From a bacterium (GTDB lineage: Bacteria > Gemmatimonadota > Glassbacteria > GWA2-58-10), in the NCBI GenBank assembly GCA_021372515.1, contig JAJFUG010000029.1:3350-67349 (forward strand): DNA of 64,000 bases. The letters are read 5' to 3'. The stretch's first letter is position 1. Each line of letters starts with the position of its first letter. Below the pieces are notes generated by a model that worked only from the letters and a program-made list of their open reading frames with translations, had not been told where the DNA came from and did not search any database. Positions 53,376-62,855 of the stretch are shown here, one piece after another. The position numbers were made by a program, and so were the translations under genes.

Positions 53376-56300
53376 TCAGAAAGAGAACTCAAGTCCCGTG
53401 CGTATCTGACGGGCCATGCCCCAGAGGCGCTTGTCCATCGTCTGCTGGATGAAATCGCTGGCGATGGCCCCCATCGCGGCTTCCTTGACCGTGAGTATGC
53501 CGTCGCCGTTGAAATCCGCGTTGAACCGGGTGCGATTGAAATCAGTCTCGGACAGATCCTCCCACTTCAGGTCTACGCCGCCGGTGACACTCGAGTAGTC
53601 GTCGAGATGATAATTGCTGGGATAGGAGTGGTTGTTCCGGTGATTGAGCACATTGAATATTTCCGAGAACACACTGAGGTTTCTCGTCCCGCCGAGACGG
53701 AAAGTCTTGCTCACTCTCAGATCAAGATTGAGGTCCCAGCGCCCGCGGAACGCGTTCAACCCGTGGAGGCCGCTGTAGGTGATCGCCGAGGGGTCCTCCT
53801 GTCCGGCATAACCGTAAGCCATGTCGTTGGGACCACCGTTGGCCACCAGCGGCTGCCCGCTCTGGAGCTGGAGAACCGAATACACCCGCACATTTCCGAG
53901 CACCGTGTTGGCCAGGGTCCCGCTTCTGTAATCCTCCGGGAACAGGTAGTTGAACTGACAGGTCAACTTGTGGGTGCGGTCACCGGAAATCGGGGCCAGA
54001 AAATCGGGCGGGACATAGATCTGGTTTGAGGAGGGATCGTAGTTGCCCACGAAACTGCTTTTATTGTACGCGCTGCCGGTGGTGCGGGAAAACTGAAGGG
54101 TGTATTGCATGTTGATGGAGTAATTATTCGAGAAACGCTTGCGCAGCGAAAAATCCACACCCTTGATGTTCCCGTTGTCGCGGTTGACATAACCCTGGGT
54201 CCAGTCGCGTATCTCGTATCCAAGATGCCAGGCGTTGTAATCCTCGAAAAAGGATTTATTGGACAGGTTCCCGTCCACGTCGCGGTAGTACGCCACCACA
54301 TCGAACAGCAAGTCGTTGGTCACCAGGTAGCTGAGGCCGGTTTCATAGGAATCGGTGCGGGAGTACTCCAGACCGCCGGGGTTGGAACTGGAAAACATCA
54401 TTTCCATGCTGGGCAGCTGGGTGAACACCCCGTAGCTGAAACGCAGCTGCGACTTGTCGGTCACCGGGAACGCCACGTCGAAACGCGGCGACCACTCGTA
54501 CAGGGTGCGCGGCCTCACGTAATCACCGTACTGGTCGAGTGAGGTGATTCCCCAGTTGGTGTTATGCTGGAAAGTGTCATAGCGCAGGCCGTAGTCGAAA
54601 ACAAAGTCGCCGAGGTCGGTCCGGTTCTGGATGTAGGCGGCGTACATCGACGGTTTGTAGCGGAACTCGTTGATCGGGTTGCGCCGGTCGGTGGAAACGC
54701 TCTGACGGAAACGGTGATTTTTCAGATCGATGGACTGGAAGCCCAGCTTGGCCCGGTTCATCCGGTTGATCTGGAAATCGAGGTCCATCTTGAAATTGTT
54801 CTGGTCCTCACGCAGGTACTGGTAGTTCATGTAGTAGAGCGAGGTCCGCTCGACATCCAGGGGCGTCTCGTAGGGAGTGTTGTTCCTCCAGGTCACCAGG
54901 CCGTCGGGCAACAGTTGCGCCCGCAGATCCTTGGTGTTGAGCCCATCCCGGCCGGGCCAGGTCTCTACCTCGAACTGAACATCGTGCGCCGACCAGCTCA
55001 TGAATGTATCGCGCTGCCAATTGGTCTTGGGGTTGGCGTTGGTGATATCCTGAGAAGCGACATCCAGATACCGGATCTGGAGAGTCGCGCTGCGGTTGGC
55101 GCTTCTGAGGAAATCCCAGTCCAGCCCGAACATCAGGGTATTCATCCGGGTTCTTCTGGCGTTAGACGTGTGGATCAGAATCTCGTCTCCAGAGCCAAGG
55201 ATACCGTTGAACCAGGGGCTTTGATCCCAGGTATTGCCATAGAGGTAGTCGAAATTGTAGGCATTGCGATTGATGATGCCGTTCTGGAAATAGTCGCCGT
55301 CGGCGCTCCAACCCTGTGGATTGGAATCCTGGCTCCGGGACCAGTTCTCGGAAACGAACGTTTTCACCCCGCTGACCGGAGCATAGGTGACCTTGCCAGA
55401 GATCAGGGTCCGGTCCGCCCAGTTGCCGGGCAGACGCACCGGGTTCGAGGGTGAAAACAGCGACGCGTCGGCCCCGGCCTTGGAGGCGTAGAACTCCCGG
55501 CCGGTCCGGAACATGTCGAGTGTGTATGGATTGCTTTCGCCGCCCAGCACGGGATCGTTACGCACCGAGCCATTCAGGCGGTCCACGAAAGTCTGGTTGA
55601 TACCCCGGAAACCCTCATCGGCATGGGTGGCGAAATTGTCCGCGAAGCCCTGAATTTCACCGGAGCCGTGGAAGAAAAGGTTCGGAACGATTTTCACCGG
55701 GCCGCCGATATCGGCGGTCATCTGGTTGTAGCCCCAGTCGGAGGTACGGGGGTTGATTTCATCGGTCGTGTAGTTGAATACGCCTTTGAAATCCGGGCCG
55801 CCCTCTTTGGTGACGATGTTGATGATGCCGCTCTGTGCATTGCCGAACTCGGCCTGGAAACCTCCGGTGATGATATCGACTTCCTCGACCGCGGAGGTGG
55901 AAAGCTCGAGCGGAGTGGCGTCCGTGGAGGTGGAGCCGACCTCGGTGTTGAATATCCAGCCCGTGCCTGTGCTGAACGGGTTGGCGGTGTAATTGCGGAC
56001 CATCACTCCGTCCACCACCATGCCCTCTTCACCCAGGCGTCCGCCGCGGATACGCAGTCCGCGGGACTCGGCATCCTGCCCGCCGATCTGCACCCCGGCC
56101 TGGAGTGTCATGGCCTGATCCAGATTGGTCAGCGGTGTCTCATGCAGGTCGCTGCTGGTCAGGCGCTGTTTGCTGACAGTCTGGTCGCGCGGCAGAAGTA
56201 TCTCGCTTTCCCCTTCCACCGTTATGCCGTTGAGCTCAACCACCGAGGAGCTGAGCGCTGAATTGATCGTGGTGGTCTGACCGGCGAGAATCAACTGGTC

Positions 56301-56588
56301 GGCGATCGTGGTTTTCTGGTATCCGGTATAGGTGAATGTGATGCTTCTTCTTCCAGGCGGGACGTTCAAGATGAAATAGTAACCATCATTGTTGGTCACA
56401 TTGCCCAACCGTGTGCCATCCACAAGCACTTGGGCGCCCACCAGGGGCTGACCGGAATCATTGTCCCTTACAGTGCCTTCGATCTTGCCCGTGCTGAGCT
56501 GCGCCGAGGCCACGGTCACCAGCATACAGACGAACAGGACCGCGCTCCCAGCGATGGATGCGTACCGTCTGAACGTTTTTTGGAGCAT
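53376..56588 (-). CDS. TonB-dependent outer-membrane receptor (module 3)
   Basis: 1070 residues, ATG preceded by GGGGGAGGG. Signal peptide (about 1-29, VTVASAQ), carboxypeptidase-regulatory-like domain (about 30-110, NNDGYYFILNVPPG), plug (about 130-280, GLRIRGGRLGEEGMVVDG, AEFGNAQSGIINIVT) and barrel ending TGLEFSF. Residues 1025-1036 (DFNGDGILTVKE) are an EF-hand calcium loop, again 46 residues from the end. The gene follows the beta-helix protein in the same sigma-54-driven operon and is followed by the FlgD-tailed and PorV genes. The likely cargo is an oligosaccharide. Confidence 0.95.
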   Translation of the reverse strand: MLQKTFRRYASIAGSAVLFVCMLVTVASAQLSTGKIEGTVRDNDSGQPLVGAQVLVDGTRLGNVTNNDGYYFILNVPPGRRSITFTYTGYQKTTIADQLILAGQTTTINSALSSSVVELNGITVEGESEILLPRDQTVSKQRLTSSDLHETPLTNLDQAMTLQAGVQIGGQDAESRGLRIRGGRLGEEGMVVDGVMVRNYTANPFSTGTGWIFNTEVGSTSTDATPLELSTSAVEEVDIITGGFQAEFGNAQSGIINIVTKEGGPDFKGVFNYTTDEINPRTSDWGYNQMTADIGGPVKIVPNLFFHGSGEIQGFADNFATHADEGFRGINQTFVDRLNGSVRNDPVLGGESNPYTLDMFRTGREFYASKAGADASLFSPSNPVRLPGNWADRTLISGKVTYAPVSGVKTFVSENWSRSQDSNPQGWSADGDYFQNGIINRNAYNFDYLYGNTWDQSPWFNGILGSGDEILIHTSNARRTRMNTLMFGLDWDFLRSANRSATLQIRYLDVASQDITNANPKTNWQRDTFMSWSAHDVQFEVETWPGRDGLNTKDLRAQLLPDGLVTWRNNTPYETPLDVERTSLYYMNYQYLREDQNNFKMDLDFQINRMNRAKLGFQSIDLKNHRFRQSVSTDRRNPINEFRYKPSMYAAYIQNRTDLGDFVFDYGLRYDTFQHNTNWGITSLDQYGDYVRPRTLYEWSPRFDVAFPVTDKSQLRFSYGVFTQLPSMEMMFSSSNPGGLEYSRTDSYETGLSYLVTNDLLFDVVAYYRDVDGNLSNKSFFEDYNAWHLGYEIRDWTQGYVNRDNGNIKGVDFSLRKRFSNNYSINMQYTLQFSRTTGSAYNKSSFVGNYDPSSNQIYVPPDFLAPISGDRTHKLTCQFNYLFPEDYRSGTLANTVLGNVRVYSVLQLQSGQPLVANGGPNDMAYGYAGQEDPSAITYSGLHGLNAFRGRWDLNLDLRVSKTFRLGGTRNLSVFSEIFNVLNHRNNHSYPSNYHLDDYSSVTGGVDLKWEDLSETDFNRTRFNADFNGDGILTVKEAAMGAIASDFIQQTMDKRLWGMARQIRTGLEFSF

Positions 56589-56695
56589 TATCCCTCCCCC
56601 AGGGTTAGGAGTACGAATCAGATCAAATGAGACGCCCGTTTCATTGTTTCATACGCGATCCTTTGCATTCGTTGGCAGCTTGAAAGAAAGAAGAA

Positions 56696-58030
56696 TCAGG
56701 GGTTGTACTCGTCGGCGCCTATGTCGGAAAGCGCGCCGGCAGGGCGGGGCTGACCGTCGTAATCGTCCTTTACCAGATCGAGTGGAGCCGCTTTGTCGAG
56801 CGCTTCGGCTGCTCCGGCGCTCAGATGCAGGTCACCTTTTTGAGCCGCGACAAACCAATCGCTCCTGGCGTTCGTGACATTGCCTTTGAGATGGGCCGGG
56901 TTCTTGCCGCTCGGCCGATAGACTGCTTTCTTCTGCCTCAGCTCCGGGCTCCAGGGATCCAGGGCCAGGGTATCATCCACCGCCTGGAACGGCCCGTCGG
57001 TCAGGTTGTAATAAATCTCGCCGGAGGAGATGTTGTCCCCGTACAGGATGGCGTAGGGGGCGAAAGAATTCTGGATGATGGTGTTGTGGTAAATCTTGTA
57101 ATCCGGTGTATATCCGACCTCGATTCCAGCCCCTCCCCCCGGCTCGTCCCGATAGATGATGTTGTTGCGGATGAGGCTGCCGCGATGGGCATAGGGCAGT
57201 TCCCCGGAGAATATCCCGGCCCCGATAGCCACGTCGCAGTTGTAGAAATAATTCCGCTCGATCAGCGCCCCCTGGCTCCCGCCGAAAAACAGGACCGCCG
57301 AGCCGCACAGCTCACCCACCGGTCCACGGATACGGATAAACTCGTTGTCCCGAACGATCCAGTCTTTGGCCAGAAGGACATCCACCCCGTTGGTGTACCA
57401 GTTCTTGGAGCGGTCCGTGTATTCGAACCGGCAGTATTCCACCAGGCCGCTGTCCGCGCTCTCCTCTGTCTTGGGATTGAAAGTGCCTTTCAGCATCTGC
57501 TCGCCGCTGTCCAGGAAATGGACATTGTAGACATGCAGGTTTCTGGAGCCGTATTCCCCCTGGATCTGAATAAGGTGGTACCAGGAATCGGCCAGGGTCA
57601 GGTCGGCGATCAGAATGCCGACCGATTTACGGATCCGTATTACGTGTTCCACTTTGCCGTAATCCTTTTCCCGCATGCCTTTGCCGCGAATCACGACATC
57701 GTCGCGGTTGCCGGAGGCGCCCCGTATCGCCACGTTATCCGGCCCGTTGATTATCAGCGTCTCGGTCAGGCGGTATTCACCCGGTTCCACCAGGATCGTC
57801 GTACCGGAGACAAGCTCGCGAACCGCCTGCTGCAGGCCCTCGACATCCGACACTCGCACCACATTTCCCTGGGGCGGCGGCAAAGAGGGGGCTTTGGCAG
57901 GCCGACCCGCGGCACAGACACGTGTTGCTGAAAGGGATATCACAAAAGCGTTAATTAAAAGAAGGCCAATCAATTGCGTCGCTCTTAAGACGAATACCTG
58001 TCTGCTGCCACATTCTATCCTTGAGACCAT
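56696..58030 (-). CDS. Secreted right-handed beta-helix protein (polysaccharide lyase-like)
   Basis: 444 residues: signal peptide (about 1-41, SLSATRVCAAG) and a parallel beta-helix with repeated asparagine-rich rungs (VIRGKGM, IADLTLADSWYHLIQ, NLHVYNVHF, LIRNNIIYRDE, KIYHNTIIQN) and a C-terminal GALSDIGADEY end common in such proteins. This fold is shared by pectate lyases, chondroitinase B and GH28 enzymes. I do not see a definite catalytic set, so a lyase or binding role is inferred from context. It is the first gene after the sigma-54 promoter at 58092-58105, followed by the receptor after 107 bp. Confidence 0.78.
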   Translation of the reverse strand: MVSRIECGSRQVFVLRATQLIGLLLINAFVISLSATRVCAAGRPAKAPSLPPPQGNVVRVSDVEGLQQAVRELVSGTTILVEPGEYRLTETLIINGPDNVAIRGASGNRDDVVIRGKGMREKDYGKVEHVIRIRKSVGILIADLTLADSWYHLIQIQGEYGSRNLHVYNVHFLDSGEQMLKGTFNPKTEESADSGLVEYCRFEYTDRSKNWYTNGVDVLLAKDWIVRDNEFIRIRGPVGELCGSAVLFFGGSQGALIERNYFYNCDVAIGAGIFSGELPYAHRGSLIRNNIIYRDEPGGGAGIEVGYTPDYKIYHNTIIQNSFAPYAILYGDNISSGEIYYNLTDGPFQAVDDTLALDPWSPELRQKKAVYRPSGKNPAHLKGNVTNARSDWFVAAQKGDLHLSAGAAEALDKAAPLDLVKDDYDGQPRPAGALSDIGADEYNP

Positions 58031-58091
58031 GGCTGTCCTCCAGTTGCTCGGGTGATCTGATTGATGCTCTGAATTGCGCTTTCAAGAGAAG

Positions 58092-58105
58092 GCAAAAGAA
58101 GTGCC
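58092..58105 (-). promoter_or_regulatory. Sigma-54 promoter of module 3
   Basis: On the minus strand CGGCACttcttTTGCC matches the consensus TGGCAC-N5-TTGC at all but the first base, with GG and GC exactly 10 bases apart. Transcription would start about 50 bp before the beta-helix gene. The window's receiver-less sigma-54 activator lies at the end of the same gene group. Confidence 0.78.
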
Positions 58106-58188
58106 GCAGCCCATGGCTTGACTAACTGCTTGCAAAGAAGTGGACTCGGGCTGCCGGACAATGCGAAAACTGTCTCGTTCTTGAATCA

Positions 58189-58208
58189 GTGTTTCAAACG
58201 TGAGACAC
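58189..58208. promoter_or_regulatory. Candidate enhancer-binding dyad
   Basis: GTGTTTCA-N4-TGAGACAC is an inverted repeat with one mismatch, centred about 95 bp upstream of the -24 element. That is the usual distance for a sigma-54 activator site. The bases from 58209 to 58576 show no gene I can support. Confidence 0.45.
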
Positions 58209-58576
58209 TTCTGAGCCAATTCGCCACGAGATCGAGATTGCTTATAAATAGGAGGAAACCGGTGCCGTCCGAAGACCTCAACACAGAACAGATGACAAAT
58301 ACCTGGAGCGGTTCCGCAGAAGTAAGGACTGGAATGGATTTCGCAGGGCCGTTGATAGTATGGCATACTATCCTGCGTACCGGAGCATTGATCTCCGGGC
58401 CAGGGATCTGTGCCGGGGAGTATTCGCCCGAAGTCTCAATCGCGGAAATGTCTCAGCCGTGGAAAGAAGGATGAAAAAGCAGTTGCACAAGAATGGATAG
58501 ACTCTTTAGCTTTAAACTTCTGAATATCGGCCGCGTTCATTTCACAGAGACAGACCGGAAACAGGAAAGAAATACT

Positions 58577-60886
58577 GTGGCGGGAAAAAGAGAAAAAAGA
58601 GCCCCGAGGACCAAACCCGCTCCGGACCTCCACCGGACCAGCTTACGGCAGAAACTGATCCTGGTGGCTTTCGGGCTGGGAGTGCTGGTCGTGGCCGAGC
58701 TGGCGCTGCACCTGATTCCGGAGCCTGGAGCATCCGGCGTCCCTGGCGACCCGTTCGTCGGGTTCAGCCGTCTGCACCCGCTGTACGAGAGTTACCGGGC
58801 GTCGGACGGTTCCCTGCGGATGCGGACCGTGCCGGATAAGCAGAAGTGGTTCAATGCCGAGGATTTCAGTGCGGTAAAAGCGCCCGGGGATTTTCGCATT
58901 ATCAGCCTGGGCGGCTCCACCACTTACGGCCGGCCTTATGGAAATACAACCTCATTCTCAGGTTGGCTGGAGCGACTCTTGAACCGCTGCGCTCCGGCTG
59001 GCCGGCACTACGAGGTGATCAATGCCGGCGGTATAAGCTACGCCAGCTACCGGGTTACCGTGCTGCTGGATGAGCTTCTGGCCTATAAGCCGGACCTGGT
59101 GATAATCTACACCGGCCACAACGAGTTCCTGGAAGCGCGGACCTATGGCCGGCTCCTGGAGCAGCCGGCAAGTCTGATCGAATTGCGCAGCCTCCTGAAC
59201 CGTATGCGCCTCTACCGTCTCCTCAAGCTGGGCCTCGGGAAAATCCGCCTTGGCGCGGAAAAGAAGGAACCGTCCGGACAGACAGACGGGCGCAGCCTGC
59301 TCAGTCCCGAGGTCGAGACCCTGCTCGACCGCAGTGCCGGGCTCGACTACTACCAGCGTGACAGCCTTTTCTCCAGCGGCGTTTTCGAGCACTTCCGCTA
59401 CAATGTGGATCGCATGATCGAGCGCTGCCGCCGGGATGGAGTGCCGGTGGTGTTCTGCGATCCGGTGGACAACCTCAAGGATTTCTCTCCGTTCAAGAGC
59501 CTGCATTCGCCCGAGCTATCAGCCGAAGGACAGGTGCGGGTCGAGGGCCTGCTCGGCCAGGCCGGAAAAGCTCTCGGGCAGAACCGGTCAGAGGAGGCGC
59601 TGACGGCGTTGACAGAAGCGGAGCGGCTCGATCCGCTCTACGCCCGCACATTTTTCCTGCTCGGACGCGCCCGGCTCGACAACGGGGACACGCTGCAGGC
59701 GGCCAGGGCTTTCCTGGCGGCCCGCGAGCTTGATATCTGCCCCCTGCGCGCCCAGGAACCGATCCACCGGGCGCTGCGTGAGGAATGCGCGAAAGAGGGG
59801 GTCCCGCTCCTTGCTCTGCGGCCGCTTTTCGCCGCACGCTGCCGGGGCGGCATAATCGGCTCGGAAATCCTGGTCGACCACATCCATCCCAACCCCCGCG
59901 GCAACCTTCTTATCGCCGGTGCGATAGCCGGCTGGATGCAGCGGGAGGGCCTGGCGCCGGAGTACTCGCCACCGGATGGAGAGACCGAAGAAAGACTGTA
60001 CAGGGCGGTAATGGACTCGCTGCCAGGGGAGTATTTCAGCCGCGGAGTGCTGAACCTGGTGAAGGTGCTGACCTGGGCCAGGAAATTCGAGGAGGTAAAA
60101 GCGATAACCGCGCAGCAGACACAGGCCCTGGAGGGAATCGCCGAGGCAGACTACCTTCGCGCCACCGCGCTGGAGGCGGACGGCCGGCTGGAGGAGGCCC
60201 TCGAATGCTACAGGACAACCCTGCGCGAGATACCCTGGCACCGCAATTCGCTGAATCAGGCCGCGCAGATCTGCGAGCGGCTGGGACGGCTCCAGGAGGC
60301 CGAGGCCACCTACACCCAAGCCCTCCAGCACTACCCGGAGGATGTTCCGCTGCTGGCCAATTACGGGATATTCCTGGCCCGGCTGGGACAACGGGAGCAT
60401 GCGATGGAGAGGCTCCAGCGTGCCCTGGAGCTTCAGCCGAACTCCACCGAGGTGCTGGACAACCTGGGTTTTCTCTGCATCCTGGAGGGGGATTACCCAC
60501 GGGCGTATGAGTACCTGAAACGCTCACTCGAGGTAAATCCGGTGGACGCGCAAGCCTGGCATTACCTGGGCCTGGCGCACTTACAGCAGGGCAGGCTGGC
60601 CGAGGCGGAGCGCGAATTCCTCGAAGCGGTACGTCTCAACCCGCAGCACGACTCGGCGCGCAACAACCTGGCCAACATCTACCTTCGCTCCGGCCGCTTC
60701 GGCCAGGCCGAGGAACAACTGAAATTCGCCCTCCTTGTGAGCCAGCAGCGCCCCGAAACCTGGGTCAACCTCTGCCTCCTGTACCGCAACACAGGACGAG
60801 ACAGCCTTTTCCGCGAAAATCTGGCGCAGGCGTTGGCCCGTTTCCCTCAGGATCCGCGCTTCAGAAAAATGGCACAGGGCAAGTAA
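58577..60886 (+). CDS. Membrane-anchored SGNH hydrolase with internal and C-terminal TPRs
   Basis: 769 residues from the GTG at 58577 (AGGAAAG 7 bp upstream); an ATG at 58493 lacks a ribosome site. A membrane helix (about 25-45, LILVAFGLGVLVVAELAL) is followed by an SGNH domain: Ser in ISLGGSTTYG (about 113), Gly in NAGGISYASYR, Asn in YTGHNEFLE (about 182) and Asp/His in DHIHPN (about 434-437). A TPR-like helical stretch (about 320-400) interrupts the hydrolase between Asn and Asp/His blocks, and several TPRs follow (about 480-760). SGNH enzymes hydrolyse or transfer acyl esters, often O-acetyl groups of glycans. Substrate unknown; it may deacetylate glycans or act on envelope polymers. Confidence 0.82.
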   Translation: MAGKREKRAPRTKPAPDLHRTSLRQKLILVAFGLGVLVVAELALHLIPEPGASGVPGDPFVGFSRLHPLYESYRASDGSLRMRTVPDKQKWFNAEDFSAVKAPGDFRIISLGGSTTYGRPYGNTTSFSGWLERLLNRCAPAGRHYEVINAGGISYASYRVTVLLDELLAYKPDLVIIYTGHNEFLEARTYGRLLEQPASLIELRSLLNRMRLYRLLKLGLGKIRLGAEKKEPSGQTDGRSLLSPEVETLLDRSAGLDYYQRDSLFSSGVFEHFRYNVDRMIERCRRDGVPVVFCDPVDNLKDFSPFKSLHSPELSAEGQVRVEGLLGQAGKALGQNRSEEALTALTEAERLDPLYARTFFLLGRARLDNGDTLQAARAFLAARELDICPLRAQEPIHRALREECAKEGVPLLALRPLFAARCRGGIIGSEILVDHIHPNPRGNLLIAGAIAGWMQREGLAPEYSPPDGETEERLYRAVMDSLPGEYFSRGVLNLVKVLTWARKFEEVKAITAQQTQALEGIAEADYLRATALEADGRLEEALECYRTTLREIPWHRNSLNQAAQICERLGRLQEAEATYTQALQHYPEDVPLLANYGIFLARLGQREHAMERLQRALELQPNSTEVLDNLGFLCILEGDYPRAYEYLKRSLEVNPVDAQAWHYLGLAHLQQGRLAEAEREFLEAVRLNPQHDSARNNLANIYLRSGRFGQAEEQLKFALLVSQQRPETWVNLCLLYRNTGRDSLFRENLAQALARFPQDPRFRKMAQGK

Positions 60887-61055
60887 TCCCCTGCACCAGG
60901 TTTAGCTCTCCGCAGAACGTGATTATTCCTTAAGCTTTACAAACCAGTGCCTTTGATGATCGTATTAAGCACCAGCCTGACATCCGCAGCCCCGGGCAGG
61001 CCTTTGCTCAGGGACCATAGTATAATTGAGATGAACAGAGGAATAAGGGGACCAG

Positions 61056-61290
61056 ATGCCTGCCAAGCCTGGTGCGGAAGTCATTCTCAACGATATCAAG
61101 CGGAATATCCGCACGAAGCACCGTGCCGAGAAGGATTAACATCGTGCTGGAAGGGTGGTGCGGCGAAGAGGGTATAGCGGCCATCTGCAGCCGGGAGTGG
61201 ATCAATCCCAGCCTGTATTGTCGCTGGAGCAAGGTGTTCCTGTAGCCCGGGAAGAAGCGCCTGCCGGGCTATACTCAGCGCGGGGCCGTC
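61056..61290 (+). pseudogene. IS3-family OrfA transposase remnant
   Basis: The first frame reads MPAKPGAEVILNDIKRNIRT and then shifts by one base to RINIVLEGWCGEEGIAAICS and LYCRWSKVFL, matching the helix-turn-helix of IS3 OrfA. A frameshift and an in-frame TAG disrupt it. No OrfB follows. The surrounding 60887-61505 shows no other gene. Confidence 0.75.
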
Positions 61291-61301
61291 AGGTCAGAAC
61301 T

Positions 61302-61344
61302 TGTCTCTTAATTTTGATCACCATCTGTCCAATATGTTCTGACG
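61302..61344. repeat. 43-bp dispersed repeat, copy 2
   Basis: Matches 18165-18207 at about 80%. It begins 12 bases after the IS3 OrfA remnant, suggesting that it belonged to the same element. Confidence 0.5.
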
Positions 61345-61505
61345 ACATACAGTTGTCATGATTCACTTTTCATTCATGACTGCCCTATCTGAAGGGGTAA
61401 TTGATCTATTATAAAGCAGGTAATATGAAAGCAGGTACATGGCGGCCTGTGATGAGATTGAATACTCGACCGTCTGAATGATATCCGGAACGGGTGAGCA
61501 ATCGC

Positions 61506-62855
61506 TCAGAAACGCAGTGTGAAACAAGTTTCCTCGTCCGGCCGCGACTGGACGCTGATCGATCCCCGGTGCAGGCGCATGATCTGGCGCGCCAGGTTGA
61601 GGCCGATCCCGGAGCCACCCGGCTTGGTGGTGAAAAAGGGGATGAAGACTTTCGGCTTGACCTCCTCCAGTATCCCGGGGCCGTTGTCGCAGACACGCAG
61701 CACCGGCCGGCTGCTCGCATCCAGCCGCGCCGCCACCTCGATCCGCCCGTCCTCGCGCCCCTCAAGGGCCTGGATCGCGTTCAGCACCAGGTTGATAAGC
61801 ACCTGCTCGATCAGGGCCGGGTCGGCGGTCAGCTCCAGGCCCTCCGGGTCGCTCGAACAGGCCAGTTCTATCCCGCCGTCGGCCAGGCGACGGCCCATCA
61901 GGCTCTGCACCCGGGCCAGCAGCTCCGCGGCCGGGACAATGCGGAACGAGGGTTTCGGGATGCGGGTCATCTCGCGGTAGGTGTCCACGAAATGCAGCAG
62001 GCCCTGGCTGCGTTTCTGGATCGTGGCCACCGCCTCCCGCACATCCGCCAGGGTCTCGGCCGCCTCCTCCGGCCCTTCCGGGGCGGGCCAGCGCTCCAGA
62101 AGGCCGTTGGCCGTGCCGGCCAGCGAGCTGATCGGGGTGATCGAGTTCATGATCTCGTGGGTCAGCACCCGGACCAGGTTCTGCCAGGCCTCCATCTCCT
62201 TTTCCTCCAGCTCGGCCTGGATGTTCTGCAGCGAGACCAGGGTGTAGACCTTGCCCCGCATGCGCAGCTCGGTGGCCGAGAGCGACAGGCAGCGGGTCTC
62301 GCCCTCGTCCTCCAGCCGCACCAGGGCCTTGGCCCCGGCCTTGAGGCCCAGCAGGCTGTCCACCAGGCGCCCGCCCAGGGGTTCCAGGGCTTTGATGTTG
62401 TTCAGGTTGCCGACCTTGAGCAGGCGCAGCGCGGCGTTGTTGACCAGCTCCACGGCGCCGTCCGCCCGGAAACAGAGCAAGCCCACCCCCACGTGCTGCA
62501 CCACGGTCTGAAGGTAGCGGTACTGCTCCTCCTTCTCGGCCCGGGCGCGGCTGAAAGCCTCCAGCACCTCGCTGAAACTGCTGCGCAGCTCATCCATCCC
62601 GGAGCCGCCGGCCCCCAGGCTGAAACTCTGCGAGAAATCGGCGTGGCGAATGGCTTCCAGGAAACGGGCCAGGTTCCGGTTGGCCTGGTCCAGGTACAGG
62701 AAAAGCGCGTAGGTCTGCCAGGCGGCCAGGGCCAGAAGAAGCACCGCGGTGGCGTAGAAATTCGTGTTCAGCAGCAGTAAAAACAGCCCGCACAGGGTGA
62801 GGCAGAGAAGCAACAGGCGCAGCAGGCAGAGGGCGCGGAAATTCTTAGAGGCCAT
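61506..62855 (-). CDS. NtrY-like sensor histidine kinase
   Basis: 449 residues: two membrane helices close together at the N-terminus (about 8-27 and 32-52) with almost no periplasmic loop, a linker, a PAS domain (about 110-215, VVQHVGVGLLCFRADGAVELVN), HisKA with His233 in VRVLTHEIMNSITPI and an HATPase domain (NLVLNAIQAL, DNGPGI, GSGIGLNLAR). This matches the NtrY group that pairs with NtrX/NtrC-type regulators. The start lies within the end of the regulator gene (11-bp overlap), so they are cotranscribed. A membrane-associated or intracellular signal is likely. Confidence 0.93.
   Translation of the reverse strand: MASKNFRALCLLRLLLLCLTLCGLFLLLLNTNFYATAVLLLALAAWQTYALFLYLDQANRNLARFLEAIRHADFSQSFSLGAGGSGMDELRSSFSEVLEAFSRARAEKEEQYRYLQTVVQHVGVGLLCFRADGAVELVNNAALRLLKVGNLNNIKALEPLGGRLVDSLLGLKAGAKALVRLEDEGETRCLSLSATELRMRGKVYTLVSLQNIQAELEEKEMEAWQNLVRVLTHEIMNSITPISSLAGTANGLLERWPAPEGPEEAAETLADVREAVATIQKRSQGLLHFVDTYREMTRIPKPSFRIVPAAELLARVQSLMGRRLADGGIELACSSDPEGLELTADPALIEQVLINLVLNAIQALEGREDGRIEVAARLDASSRPVLRVCDNGPGILEEVKPKVFIPFFTTKPGGSGIGLNLARQIMRLHRGSISVQSRPDEETCFTLRF

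Noticed and set aside
58118-58474. 118-residue plus-strand open frame
   Set aside because: No ribosome site, no family resemblance, and it overlaps the candidate enhancer dyad of the opposite operon.
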